From: Nocardioides sp. S-1144
Lineage (GTDB): Bacteria; Actinomycetota; Actinomycetes; Propionibacteriales; Nocardioidaceae
DNA: 64,000 bases
Assembly (NCBI RefSeq): GCF_005954645.2
Contig: NZ_CP040695.2
Coordinates: forward strand, 3,410,001 to 3,474,000
Reading direction: 5' to 3'
Shown here piece after piece: positions 34,725 to 42,158 of the stretch. The notes below the pieces were generated by a model. The model worked only from the letters and a program-made list of their open reading frames with translations, was not told where the DNA came from and did not search any database. Numbering within the stretch: position 1 is the stretch's first letter; each line of letters starts with the position of its first letter. The position numbers were made by a program, and so were the translations under genes.

Positions 34725-34797
34725 GCCCCAGTAGCTCAGTGGATAGAGCAGCCGCCTCCTAAGCGAAAGGTCGTAGGTTCGACTCCTACCTGGGGCA
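34725..34797 (+). tRNA. tRNA-Arg (anticodon CCU), integration target
   Basis: The 73-nt gene has acceptor GCCCCAG/CTGGGGC, D arm GCTC/GAGC, anticodon loop CTCCTAA, T arm GTAGG/CCTAC and no encoded CCA. The anticodon CCT is at 34758-34760. The anticodon stem is imperfect: pairs 27-43 (G-A) and 28-42 (C-A) do not form. From position 34754 its 3' part is the att core of the element to the right. Confidence 0.88.
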
Positions 34798-34801
34798 CAG
34801 C
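34754..34801. repeat. attL core (48 bp)
   Basis: A 48-bp sequence starting in the anticodon arm of tRNA-Arg and ending 4 bp past its 3' end is identical to 42159-42206. It restores the tRNA gene 3' end after integration. The bases just outside differ between copies, which fixes the limits. Confidence 0.92.
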
Positions 34802-34815
34802 AAGTAAATGTCAGG

Positions 34816-34837
34816 TGTAGCCATTGCTGTAGCCATT
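34816..34837. repeat. Left-end integrase arm-type repeats
   Basis: Two direct copies of TGTAGCCATT begin at 34816 and 34828 (12-bp period), 15 bp inside attL. The same pair with the same period and orientation occurs at 42055-42075 near attR. This is the expected layout for arm-binding sites of a tyrosine integrase. Confidence 0.68.
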
Positions 34838-34874
34838 GCGCCGGATGTCGGCGCAAACGGCTACTTTTCGCGGC

Positions 34875-35123
34875 ATGGGGACCATGGGGGTCCTCGGCGT
34901 GCGCGACCACATGATGCTCCAGCTCGAAGACACGTGGTGGAAGTACGCCAGGGCGAAGGAGACAGTCGTCCGCGAGCGCTTCGCGATGAGCCCGACTCGC
35001 TACTACCAGGCGGTGAACGTGCTGATCGACAGGCCTGAGGCACTGGCGGCCTACCCGCTGCTGGTGCGCCGGCTCCGCCGGTTGCGCGACGAGCGGCGGC
35101 GTCAGCGTGCAGCCGCGCGCTGA
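34875..35123 (+). CDS. DUF3263 domain protein
   Basis: The 82-aa product contains LEDTWWKYARAKETVVRERFAM followed by SPTRYYQAVNVLIDRPEAL and a basic tail, the DUF3263 signature, a helix-turn-helix-like actinobacterial family. ATG 34875 is chosen for domain position; TTG 34836 and ATG 34845 are alternatives, and none has a good Shine-Dalgarno. It is the first gene inside attL. Family function is unknown; DNA binding is plausible. Confidence 0.7.
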   Translation: MGTMGVLGVRDHMMLQLEDTWWKYARAKETVVRERFAMSPTRYYQAVNVLIDRPEALAAYPLLVRRLRRLRDERRRQRAAAR

Positions 35124-35649
35124 GCACGTGTGGGTCACCGACATCGGTGAGCCGGCGCCCGCGTTGCTGCTCGGTTGGCGGCAGACGAAGACAGGCGCCT
35201 GGGAGGGCTGGTGCGTGGTCGCCCGGCCGGTGAACGATGCGACCGAGGTGCGCCAGGGCTGGGTACAGGCCGCGGCGATCAGGCGGACGGGGCCCGCGAC
35301 CGGGCAACCCCCCCAGTTGGGCCCGAGCGCGAGCCCTACCCGTGTCTTCGGAGCACGTGCCGGGTCGGATTGGTCAGCGACTCTGGCTACCTTCTCGAGG
35401 TCTGCGTCCCTGGCGCGGCTGGGCACCGAACACCCCGCGCTCGGGTGGGGGGATTCTCGAGCGCGGGGCGTCGGCCTGCGGCCAAAGGTAAGACTGTCGA
35501 CGTTGTCGCGGCTCACCCATTCTGTCGTGGTGGCGCCGCCCTCGGGCGCCCTCGCTAACCGCGACTCGATGGGGGCTCAGCCTTACGGGTGGGCGTGCCT
35601 TTCGCTAACGTCCCGCCCATGCCGAACGGTCTTCGAATCGCCGTGCTGA
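35107..35649 (+). CDS. Hypothetical protein, C-terminal half doubtful
   Basis: GTG 35107 overlaps the DUF3263 gene by 17 bp. The first 60 residues look coding and domain-like (AEHVWVTDIGEPAPALLLGW, WEGWCVVARPVND, VRQGWVQAAAIRR). The remaining 120 residues pass through a perfect hairpin at 35433-35468 and run into the LuxR start, with poor codon bias. The original stop may have been lost by a frameshift. No function is assigned. Confidence 0.45.
   Translation: MQPRAEHVWVTDIGEPAPALLLGWRQTKTGAWEGWCVVARPVNDATEVRQGWVQAAAIRRTGPATGQPPQLGPSASPTRVFGARAGSDWSATLATFSRSASLARLGTEHPALGWGDSRARGVGLRPKVRLSTLSRLTHSVVVAPPSGALANRDSMGAQPYGWACLSLTSRPCRTVFESPC
35433..35468. repeat. G-loop hairpin, element copy
   Basis: A perfect 11-bp stem (CCCCGCGCTCG and its complement) has a 14-base loop containing GTGGGGGGATT. 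The loop core matches the hairpins at 42672-43191 outside attR. It lies 150 bp upstream of the LuxR gene. Confidence 0.7.
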
Positions 35650-36308
35650 GCTCGCGCGACCTGGTCCGCCACGGGTTGCGCGGCATGCTGCGCGAACTCC
35701 CGGTCCCGGTGTACTTCGTCGACGCGACTGACCCCACCGTCGCAGCGGACCTCATCATCGTGGACGCGACCGGCACCTTGAACGACGAAGCAGAGGGGTT
35801 GGAGGCCGTCACCACCGGCGAGGACGCCCCTGTCCTGGTGCTCACCTCGCGTCCTCCGGCCCAGGGCTTCGCGGAGTGGGATCAGGCCGTGCACGGGTTC
35901 GTCAGCGTCTCGGCCACCGACACCCAGCTCGTCGACGCTGTGGCTGGGGCACTACGGACCTCGCTGGTCGCGCGGACCAAGCGCGTGCTGACGACCCCGG
36001 ACAGGCTTAGTGGATTGAGCCCGCGGGAGGTGCAGGTTCTTGCTGCGATCGCGGCTGGCAAGTCCAACGGCGAGATCGCCCAGGAGATTTACCTCGGCCT
36101 GAACACCATCAAGACCTACATCCGCACCGCCTACCGCAAGATCGGTGTCACCACCCGCCCCAACGCCATTCTCTGGGCGCTGGATCACGGACTCGGGCGC
36201 GACGGCATCGGCCTGGACATCAGCGACCAGGACCGGCGATGGAGTGGAGACGACCCAACACCGAGGACTGACCCCGGCACGCTGCACGCGGGTAAGCCGT
36301 CCGCATAG
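35619..36308 (+). CDS. LuxR-family regulator with receiver-like domain, element-encoded
   Basis: The 229-aa product starts MPNGLRIAVLSSRDLVRHGLRGML, a receiver-like fold with DLIIVDATG in the phospho-site strand, then a GerE domain: LSGLSPREVQVLAAIAAGKS and NTIKTYIRTAYRKIGVTTR. Those 19 residues are identical to those of the GerE-only protein at 42345-42617 just beyond attR. It probably controls element genes or cross-talks with the host paralog. A terminator hairpin follows at 36349-36379. Confidence 0.82.
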   Translation: MPNGLRIAVLSSRDLVRHGLRGMLRELPVPVYFVDATDPTVAADLIIVDATGTLNDEAEGLEAVTTGEDAPVLVLTSRPPAQGFAEWDQAVHGFVSVSATDTQLVDAVAGALRTSLVARTKRVLTTPDRLSGLSPREVQVLAAIAAGKSNGEIAQEIYLGLNTIKTYIRTAYRKIGVTTRPNAILWALDHGLGRDGIGLDISDQDRRWSGDDPTPRTDPGTLHAGKPSA

Positions 36309-36348
36309 ACACCGATCGCCGCGAGTCTGTCACGCCAAGGGAGGCGCT

Positions 36349-36379
36349 GGGGTGACCCCTACCACAGGGGCGTCACCCC
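36349..36379 (+). terminator. Hairpin terminator after element luxR
   Basis: GGGGTGAC pairs with GTCACCCC around an inner CCCT/AGGG stem. It lies 40 bp after the LuxR stop. Confidence 0.65.
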
Positions 36380-36499
36380 TACGAGGCGCGTGACGCAAGC
36401 CGCGCCGGGCACCGGAAGAGTGCAAGCCTCACGCGCGGCTCTGCCCAACGCTTGCCGGGCAAGCATTGCTCAGCCGCGTGCAGCAGATCGGAATCCCTC

Positions 36500-36820
36500 A
36501 TGGCTTCGAACAACAACAACAACAACAACGCTCGCACGCACGACGCCGCTGGCCGTCGGATCAGCACCGAGACCAAGGCCTCGACCAAGACCACCGAGCT
36601 CTACGCCTACATCGCCGCCGTCGTCGCGGTCGTCATCACCGCCATCGTCATCGGAGACAACGGCGACGCCCCCGGCGGCGACTCCTTCGGCGGGTCCGAG
36701 GCGATGCGCTACATCACCTACCTGACCATCGGCTACATGATCGCCCGTGGCCTGGCCAAGGCCGGCAGCCGCGACTTCTACGACGCCGACCGCGCCGACA
36801 GCAACCGCGCGGCACGCTGA
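36500..36820 (+). CDS. Asn-rich-headed two-helix membrane protein
   Basis: The 106-aa product begins MAS followed by seven Asn from an AAC microsatellite, then a polar stretch, a membrane helix (LYAYIAAVVAVVITAIVIG), a Gly/Asp loop and a second weaker helix (YITYLTIGYMIARGLA). From family recall, similar small membrane proteins occur in Nocardioides without known function. A T-rich terminator follows at 36844-36880. The AAC run may vary in length between strains. Confidence 0.65.
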   Translation: MASNNNNNNNARTHDAAGRRISTETKASTKTTELYAYIAAVVAVVITAIVIGDNGDAPGGDSFGGSEAMRYITYLTIGYMIARGLAKAGSRDFYDADRADSNRAAR

Positions 36821-36843
36821 CCTGGCGCGCTCGACGAGCGCTG

Positions 36844-36880
36844 AGCAGCCCCACCCGGACATAGCCTGGGTGGGGCTGCT
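36844..36880 (+). terminator. Rho-independent terminator
   Basis: A 13-bp perfect stem (AGCAGCCCCACCC and its complement) with an 11-base loop is followed by a T-rich run, 23 bp after the membrane protein stop. Confidence 0.8.
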
Positions 36881-36922
36881 TCATTTCCGTTCAGCCAACC
36901 TGAGCGCAACCGCCGCGTCGGC

Positions 36923-36973
36923 TCAGTGGTCGCGCATCCTCGCCCAGACGATGATGCCGCCGCCAGTAGCGGC
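36923..36973 (-). pseudogene. Remnant copy 1 of the 27-aa micropeptide ORF
   Basis: In the minus frame ending TGA at 36923 the C-terminal half GGGIIVWARMR is kept exactly as in the intact copies at 38026 and 39458, then DH. Upstream similarity fades (RHLSRAAT) and no ATG or GTG start remains before the hairpin at 36986. It is a truncated member of the family. Confidence 0.6.
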
Positions 36974-36985
36974 GCGGGACAGGTG

Positions 36986-37024
36986 ACGGCCCTGCCGCCC
37001 GGGGGGAAAATGCGGCAGGGCCGT
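36986..37024 (-). terminator. Terminator of the secreted protein gene
   Basis: A 13-bp stem (ACGGCCCTGCCGC and its complement) has a 13-base loop, 15 bp after the stop of the gene at 37039-37872. On the minus strand the loop begins with a T run. Confidence 0.7.
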
Positions 37025-37038
37025 CCGCTTGTCAGATC

Positions 37039-37872
37039 TCAGGAACGCGGGAGCCCGCCGAGGAGTCCACCGAGGAGGTCGTCGAGCCCGTCCTGGACCT
37101 GCTCGAGGATGGGGTTGAGCTCCTCGAGCGGCGTCCCGGTCAGGGCGTCCTGGACGGCGTCGACGATGAGGTCGATCAGCCCGTCGGGGTCGCTCGGCAG
37201 GTTGCCGGCGGACAGCGCGTCGAGGACCTGCTGCAGGAGCTCGGAGAGCTGGTCGGCCGGCAGGCCGGCCGCGGTGAGCGCGTCGACGACGGGCTGGAGG
37301 GCTGCGGCGAGCTGCTCGGGGGTGAGCCCGCCACCGCCACCGCCGGCGCCAGCGAGGGCCTCGGCGATCTGGTCGGTGATGGCCTGCAGCTGGGCGGCGC
37401 TCAGGCCGGCCGCGGCCAGGGCGTCGAGGATTTGCTGGAACGCAGCAGTCTGCTCGGGGGTCAGCGGGGGTGTGGTGGTGGTGTTGTTGCGGTGGCAGCG
37501 CTCGGCGGCACGACGGGCGTCGGCCCGGTTGGCGCGCTGGGTGCGCAGGTTGCGGATGGCCTTGCGGTTGGCCTTGCGGGCCTGGTTCAGGCGCTTCTGC
37601 GAGGTGCGGGTGTCGCGCCGCTGGTCGACCCGCTTGGCCTGGCGCAGCTTCCGGGTCGTGAACTTCTTGTGGTCGCGGGCCTTGGTCACGCGGACCTGGG
37701 TCCTCCCGTAGCGCTGGTCCTTCGCTGAGCACGGGGCGGCGGCCGCTCGAGCGGCCACGGTGGAGTCGCCAGCGACGGCAGCAGATGCGGGGGAGGCCGG
37801 GATGGCGGCGGCGCCGAGGGCGACCGCGAGGCTGGCCACGAGCACCAACAGCATCTTGCGGAAACGAGACAT
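37039..37872 (-). CDS. Secreted basic/coiled-coil protein of unknown function
   Basis: The 277-aa product has a Sec signal peptide (KMLLVLVASLAVALGAAA, cleavage near ASPASA), an Arg/Lys-rich helical segment (residues about 50-125), and two helical repeats that begin LTPEQTAAFQQILDAL and LTPEQLAAALQPVVDAL, joined by a Gly6 linker. It ends in Leu/Gly/Asp-rich sequence. GGAGGA precedes the ATG. No homologous family is recognised; it is element cargo and could be surface-associated. Confidence 0.72.
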   Translation of the reverse strand: MSRFRKMLLVLVASLAVALGAAAIPASPASAAVAGDSTVAARAAAAPCSAKDQRYGRTQVRVTKARDHKKFTTRKLRQAKRVDQRRDTRTSQKRLNQARKANRKAIRNLRTQRANRADARRAAERCHRNNTTTTPPLTPEQTAAFQQILDALAAAGLSAAQLQAITDQIAEALAGAGGGGGGLTPEQLAAALQPVVDALTAAGLPADQLSELLQQVLDALSAGNLPSDPDGLIDLIVDAVQDALTGTPLEELNPILEQVQDGLDDLLGGLLGGLPRS

Positions 37873-38025
37873 CGACTGTCCTCCTTCAGGTGGGGGGCCG
37901 GCAGTGCGGGAACGCCGGTGTGACGTTGCAACGAACCACCCTCGTGATGGTTACAAAGCACTGCAGCCGTGCCCAGCGTCTCGGCGGGACATGCGATGTG
38001 ATCGGAGAGGTCTAGCCCGGGTTGG

Positions 38026-38109
38026 TTAGCCGACCCGCGTCCTCGCCCAGACGATGATGCCGCCGCCAGCTGCGGCTAGCAGGTGCGTGATGACGAGGAA
38101 CGGGTCCAT
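38026..38109 (-). CDS. 27-aa hydrophobic micropeptide, copy 2
   Basis: ATG 38109 to TAA encodes 27 residues: MDPFLVITHLL, then AAAGGGIIVWART, then a short tail. It forms one membrane helix ending in Trp and basic residues. GAGG lies 7 nt upstream. Compared with copy 3, four of eight differing codons are synonymous and one is Ile/Val. Homology stops exactly at the ATG. The size and Gly-Ile-Ile-x-Trp pattern recall type I toxins of the Ldr/Fst kind, which is inference. A leader ORF (ATG 38149, MTPEKLRDAARYV) overlaps it in another frame. Confidence 0.6.
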   Translation of the reverse strand: MDPFLVITHLLAAAGGGIIVWARTRVG

Positions 38110-38160
38110 CGACGTACCTCGCCGCGTCGCGCAGCTTCTCGGGCGTCATCTTCGTCGACG

Positions 38161-38325
38161 TCACGGCTTGTGGAAGACGTACTCGGGCTCGGAGTAGTTG
38201 GCAAGGGCCTTCAAGTGACCCTGCTTGACGTGGACCAACGTCCAACCGTCAGCCTCCCGCTCGTTGAGCGTCTGAGTCAGGCTCTTCCCGGCAAGGTCTT
38301 GTTCGCGCACAACTTCGTAGGTCAT
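38161..38325 (-). CDS. Small DUF4177-like protein (54 aa)
   Basis: ATG 38325 with a strong GAGGAGGGGG ribosome site encodes 54 residues beginning MTYEVVREQDLAGKSL, with EREADGWTLVHV in the middle and a PEYVFHKP end. The pattern of an N-terminal strand, a W-x-L/V strand and a C-terminal aromatic strand resembles DUF4177 proteins. It precedes the micropeptide copy 2 on the same strand. Function unknown. Confidence 0.68.
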   Translation of the reverse strand: MTYEVVREQDLAGKSLTQTLNEREADGWTLVHVKQGHLKALANYSEPEYVFHKP

Positions 38326-38403
38326 CAGGCTCCCCCTCCTCGTAGCGATCGTGGACCCCGCCCGAGGATGTTACGGATCTGGTTGCGGCTCGCTGCGGTG
38401 GGT

Positions 38404-38634
38404 CTCAGGGCTCGACGGTCTGGACGCTGATGCGGTCCCAGCCCTCGGGACCGCGGCCTTCGCCTCGACCAGGGCGGCGTCGTAGCCGGCGGCCTCGACG
38501 GTCCACTCGTGGGCGTCGGCGTGCGTGTCGCCGTGGGGTCGGGAGCGGGCCAGGAGGATCACGTATTCGTCCAGTCGGTCGAGGAGGATTGGCGGGCCAC
38601 TGATCGCGCCGATGTGGGACGATCGGCGGCGCAC
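38404..38634 (-). pseudogene. Small gene with a one-base frameshift
   Basis: From GTG 38634 the frame reads VRRRSSHIGA, then ILLDRLDEYVILLARSR and HEWTVEAAGYDAALVEAKAA; near 38449 coding character moves to the next frame, giving EGWDRISVQTVEP and a TGA at 38404. A missing C in GTCCCGAGG explains it. If not frameshifted the product would read on to 38371. No family is recognised. Confidence 0.5.
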
Positions 38635-38655
38635 CAAGGACACCAAGGAGCACCG

Positions 38656-39453
38656 ATGACGAAGAGCGTCGACCGTTACGCGACGGTCGTCGTCGCCGTG
38701 ACGGCGATCCTGTGGGGCTGCTATCTGCGCCAGCCCGAGGCGCCGCCCCGACCGACGACGAATACTTCGACGCGACCGTGGTGGTGGAGAACTCCACGTT
38801 CTACCCCTTGGTACGCGATGGGTTCGAGGACGAGTCCGTGATGGTGGTCGGGAACTCGGGCTACATCGACGCACGCGCCACCATCACTGACCACCTCGGA
38901 CGTCCGGTGCGCACGTTGCAGCTGACCGACTACCTCACCGAGGACCGCGACGCGGTCCTGCGGGCCGCATGGGACGGCCGCACCGAGGCGGGCTCGCTGG
39001 TGGAGGCAGGCAGCTACACCGTGGCATTCTCCGCCGACTACACAACCGTGATCGACGGCGAGGTCGTGCAGCCCACGGTGCACGCCGTTCGCGAGGTTCG
39101 TGTAGCCACCCGACCGCATGCCTCGCCGTTTCGAGCGTTCCGTCGTCGGCGCGAAGACGTCAGCGCGGTCGAGCGGACCAGGTTGTCGCACCCAGAAACT
39201 TCTCGGTCATCTTCTGCTCGCGTGCCGGCAGGGGACGCGAGCGTCGGCGTCGTGGAAAGTGCGGCTACCGGCCGGAGCAACCCGCGTCCGATGGGGCATC
39301 GACGCTGAGCGCGGACACAGGGGACGCGGAAACGTGAAAGCGACCGGAAAGCGCCTCCGGCACGCGCTCGTGGTCACGGTCGTCGTGACAGGTTCGCGGC
39401 GCGCGCTTGTTGAGTCCATTGCCGTCAGCTACACCCGTCGCACCAAGATCTGA
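38656..39453 (+). pseudogene. Secreted FlgD-Ig-like protein, at least two frame changes
   Basis: ATG 38656 (AAGGAG upstream) starts a signal-like helix VDRYATVVVAVTAILWGCYL. Near 38740 coding moves one frame: ATVVVENSTFYPLVRDGFED and AAWDGRTEAGSLVEAGSYTV form a FlgD Ig-like domain. After about 39105 it returns to the first frame and ends WKVRLPAGATRVRWGIDAE ... VESIAVSYTRRTKI at 39453. Two compensating indels, or several errors, break a gene of about 265 codons. Confidence 0.62.
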
Positions 39454-39457
39454 TCGC

Positions 39458-39541
39458 CTAGCGTGCGCGCATCCTTGCCCAGACGATGATGCCGCCGCCA
39501 GCTGCGGCGAGCAGGTGGGTGACGACGAGGAACGGGTCCAT
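39458..39541 (-). CDS. 27-aa hydrophobic micropeptide, copy 3
   Basis: ATG 39541 to TAG encodes MDPFLVVTHLL, then AAAGGGIIVWARMR and a short basic tail. An in-frame ATG at 39553 would add MSRI. No Shine-Dalgarno is visible. The ORF lies between the ends of a broken FlgD-Ig gene and a truncated peptidase gene; its ATG overlaps the first codon of the latter on the other strand. See copy 2 (38026-38109) for the coding evidence. Confidence 0.58.
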   Translation of the reverse strand: MDPFLVVTHLLAAAGGGIIVWARMRAR

Positions 39542-39860
39542 GATCCGCGACATGGACCAAGCCGGGCGGCGGTGCACGATCGCTCACGAGGCCGGGCACA
39601 TCCTGCGCGGCCCGGCACCGTCAGCGCACCGCGTGCGCGAAGAGCTGCTGATCGACCGCCAGGTCGGCAGGCTGCTCCTGCCATCGGCGCGCCGCATCGG
39701 GCACGCCCTGGCATGGGCGAGGGCGGACTACGAGGCCGCGGCCGACGAGCTCTGGGTCGACGAGAACATCCTCAACGTCCGGAGGTCGACGCTGGCACCA
39801 CGCGAGCGGGAGCGGTTGCACGAGCAACTGGCGACGGTGCTGGTCGACGCCCCCGCGTAG
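39540..39860 (+). pseudogene. 5'-truncated M78 (ImmA/IrrE)-type metallopeptidase
   Basis: The open frame gives 106 aa: DMDQAGRRCTIAHEAGHILRG contains the HExxH zinc motif, followed by VREELLIDRQVGRLLLPSARRI and ADELWVDENIL, the helical C-terminal half. Relatives have 40-60 more residues before the zinc motif. The missing part is replaced by micropeptide copy 3 at the junction. ATG 39540 or 39552 could still start a shortened protein, so activity is not excluded. No Xre-type partner is adjacent. Confidence 0.65.
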
Positions 39861-39907
39861 ATCAGCCGGGGCCGTGAGTGTCGGTCCCGTCTGATGGAGA
39901 TCTCCAC

Positions 39908-40672
39908 GTGCTGATCGCGTAAGTCGACGAGTCCGGGGACACGGGCGACGTAGCGCTGAAGGGCGCCTCTTCCTGCTTCGCTCTCGGTTGCGTCCTCATC
40001 GATTCGAGCGACTGGACAGCCGGATTCGACCGTCTGCTTCAGTTCCGGCGCCAGATCCGCGACACCTTCGGCCCGCTGATGCGCTTCGAGCTGAAGGCCA
40101 ACCACCTCATCCGCAACGGCGGAGGGCTGAGGCGATTCGACATGGCCCCCGGTCAGCGCCGGCTGATCTACAACTACCACCTGAACCAGCTCGCGGGGAT
40201 CAACGCCAGGGCGTTCGCCGTCGTCGTCGACAAGGCTGCGGCTGACGTCAGCGGCACGGCCTGTTTGGAGATCGCGTGGGAGACGCTGCTTCAGCGGCTC
40301 GAACGTACGACGTCGCAGGAGCAGACCGACGTCATGGTCATCCACGATCAGGGGGAGGACGCCGCGCTGCGGGCCATCCTGCGCCGCGCCCGTCGGCACA
40401 TGACCTCAGGCACCTACTTCGGCAGCGGCACGATCAGGATGCCGCTGCAGCGGCTGATCGAGGACCCCGTCCCGCGCGTCTCGCACGAGTCGTACTTCCT
40501 GCAGCTCGCCGACCTCGTCGCCTACGCGGGTTGGCGCACGCACATGGCGCCCGGACCGGGTGCGGCAAGGGTGGCCGACGAGCACACGTGGGACCAGCGC
40601 GGGACGGCTGTTCACTCGGCGGTGAACTCCCTGTCGAGACGCGGGCGACCCGGTGTAGTGCTTCGCTACTGA
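39908..40672 (+). pseudogene. DUF3800 protein with early TAA
   Basis: GTG 39908 reads V-L-I-A-stop-V-D-E-S-G-D-T-G: the fifth codon (39920-39922) is TAA where family members have Tyr, just before the conserved D-E-S-G. After it the frame is open for 249 codons with DUF3800 features (FELKANHLIR, VMVIHDQGED, SYFLQLADLVAYAGWR). The next in-frame ATG is 40079, which would lose the DESG motif. DUF3800 proteins are RNase H-fold proteins common on mobile elements. Probably inactivated by one point mutation. Confidence 0.72.
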
Positions 40673-40680
40673 ACGTAGAA

Positions 40681-40705
40681 GCCCCCGAGGTTCTCCCTCG
40701 GGGGC
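40681..40705 (+). terminator. Hairpin terminator after DUF3800
   Basis: GCCCCCGAGG and its complement form a perfect 10-bp stem with a five-base loop, 8 bp after the DUF3800 stop. Confidence 0.75.
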
Positions 40706-40815
40706 GGGAAGCGCCTACCCCGTCCAAGGGGACGGCTCAGCACTTGTGGCGACAGTAGCGCAGTACCGCAGGCGCGCCCAGTAGGCACCCGGCGGGAGTT
40801 CTGGCGCGCCGACCT

Positions 40816-42075
40816 TTAGCTCGGGTTGAACCGCAGCATGGCCGCGACTTTCTCGACCGCCTCGAGCTTCGGAGCCCGGTGGATGCGTCGGTACTCCCCC
40901 GACTGTGCGGCGGTGGCGTGGCCGAGCAGCGACTGGATCACGACCGGGTCGACGCCGGCCTCGCCGAGCTGCGTGGCGGTGACGTTGCGGCACTCGTGGA
41001 TGTGGAAGTACCGCCCCGACGGGTGGCCGACAGAGACGGGCCCGAGAGCCGCAGCGCCCTGCAGCGCGTGCCACTCGAGCAGGTCGGCCTTGTCGTTGGC
41101 GGGGCGCACCCCGCCGCGACCCTGGGTCGCCGGCCACACCAGGTCCCACGGGTTCGCCGGCGCGACGTCGCGCCACGCGAGCAGCGCAGCCTGGTAGCCG
41201 GCCGACATCGGCAGCACGCGGAAGCCCTTGCGCGACTTCGGGCGCACGAGGTGCCAGGCGCCGACCAGGTGGCGGACCTCGTAGGAGTCGGGCACCCGGA
41301 AGCCGAGCGCCTTGTTGGCGCGGTCGAGGTACGGGAGGTTGTCGAGCTGCCACTCGATCCGGATCTCGCCGGTCTCGAAGTCGACCATGTCCCAGGTCAG
41401 CCCGAGCGCCTCGCCCTGGCGGACGCCGTAGATCAGCGCGAGGGCCCAGCGGGTGCCGTGCGGCAGCGTGGCGGCCACCGACAGGCACGCGACGGCCTGG
41501 TCGACGGGCAGGTCCATGCGGTCGCTCTTGCTCATCTTTGGCGCCGGCACGAGCAGCACGCGCTGCGGCACCTGGTGGCCCTCGACGATCGCCGAGCGCA
41601 GCATGTTGAGCAGGGTGCGGTGGGTCGCGGCTTGGGTCGACCCCGTGCGCCCGGCTTCACGCTGGGCGGTCGCGACCGCGCGGAGGTCGGCCGGGGTCAG
41701 CGCGTCGAGCCGGCGGTGCCCGATGGTCGGCACGATCCACTTCCGCACCGGCGAGGCAGCGGCGTTGTAGCCGCGCGGAGACAGCGTGCGCTGCTTGACC
41801 TCGAGCCAGGCCGCGGCCCAGGTCTTGACCGTCGTGCGGGCGCCCTGGGTCGGGACGCCCCCCTGCTCGATCGCCAGCCGCTTGTCGCGCAACTTCTTGA
41901 CGACGCCGGGTCGGGTCTTCGCCGAGACGGTGATCCGCCGGCGCTTCCCGTCGGGGGTTGATCCGGCCTCCAGCGTGGCGACGAAGAGCCCGTCGCCGGC
42001 ACGTTGGTAGATCGAACCGTCGCCGTACTCCCGCTTCTTCACCACGTCCCCAACTGTAGCCATTGGTGTAGCCAT
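40816..42075 (-). CDS. int: Tyrosine-recombinase integrase
   Basis: The 419-aa product has an AP2-like/arm-binding N-terminus (YGDGSIYQRAGDGLFVA), a SAM-like core-binding domain (TVKTWAAAWLEV) and the catalytic domain: Arg in YGVRQGEALGL, HECRN (H-x-x-R), LLGHATAAQSG and the Tyr in EYRRIH. All R-H-R-H-Y positions are present. It should recombine the tRNA-Arg att site. The ATG at 42075 (or 42063) overlaps the right arm repeats, so integrase binding could repress its own gene. Confidence 0.92.
   Translation of the reverse strand: MATPMATVGDVVKKREYGDGSIYQRAGDGLFVATLEAGSTPDGKRRRITVSAKTRPGVVKKLRDKRLAIEQGGVPTQGARTTVKTWAAAWLEVKQRTLSPRGYNAAASPVRKWIVPTIGHRRLDALTPADLRAVATAQREAGRTGSTQAATHRTLLNMLRSAIVEGHQVPQRVLLVPAPKMSKSDRMDLPVDQAVACLSVAATLPHGTRWALALIYGVRQGEALGLTWDMVDFETGEIRIEWQLDNLPYLDRANKALGFRVPDSYEVRHLVGAWHLVRPKSRKGFRVLPMSAGYQAALLAWRDVAPANPWDLVWPATQGRGGVRPANDKADLLEWHALQGAAALGPVSVGHPSGRYFHIHECRNVTATQLGEAGVDPVVIQSLLGHATAAQSGEYRRIHRAPKLEAVEKVAAMLRFNPS
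42055..42075. repeat. Right-end integrase arm-type repeats
   Basis: TGTAGCCATT at 42055 and TGTAGCCAT at 42067 repeat the left-end pair with the same 12-bp period and orientation. They overlap the integrase start codons, 83 bp from attR. Confidence 0.68.
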
Positions 42076-42158
42076 CTATCACCTGGCAACCCCCGCCAGA
42101 ACCCCAATAAGCCCCGTGTTTACAGGGCTTTCGGGTACATCCGAGCGTAACGGGTTCT

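Noticed and set aside
36500..36560. Poly-Asn stretch as an amyloid/prion domain
   Set aside because: Only seven Asn residues encoded by an AAC microsatellite; too short to support that.
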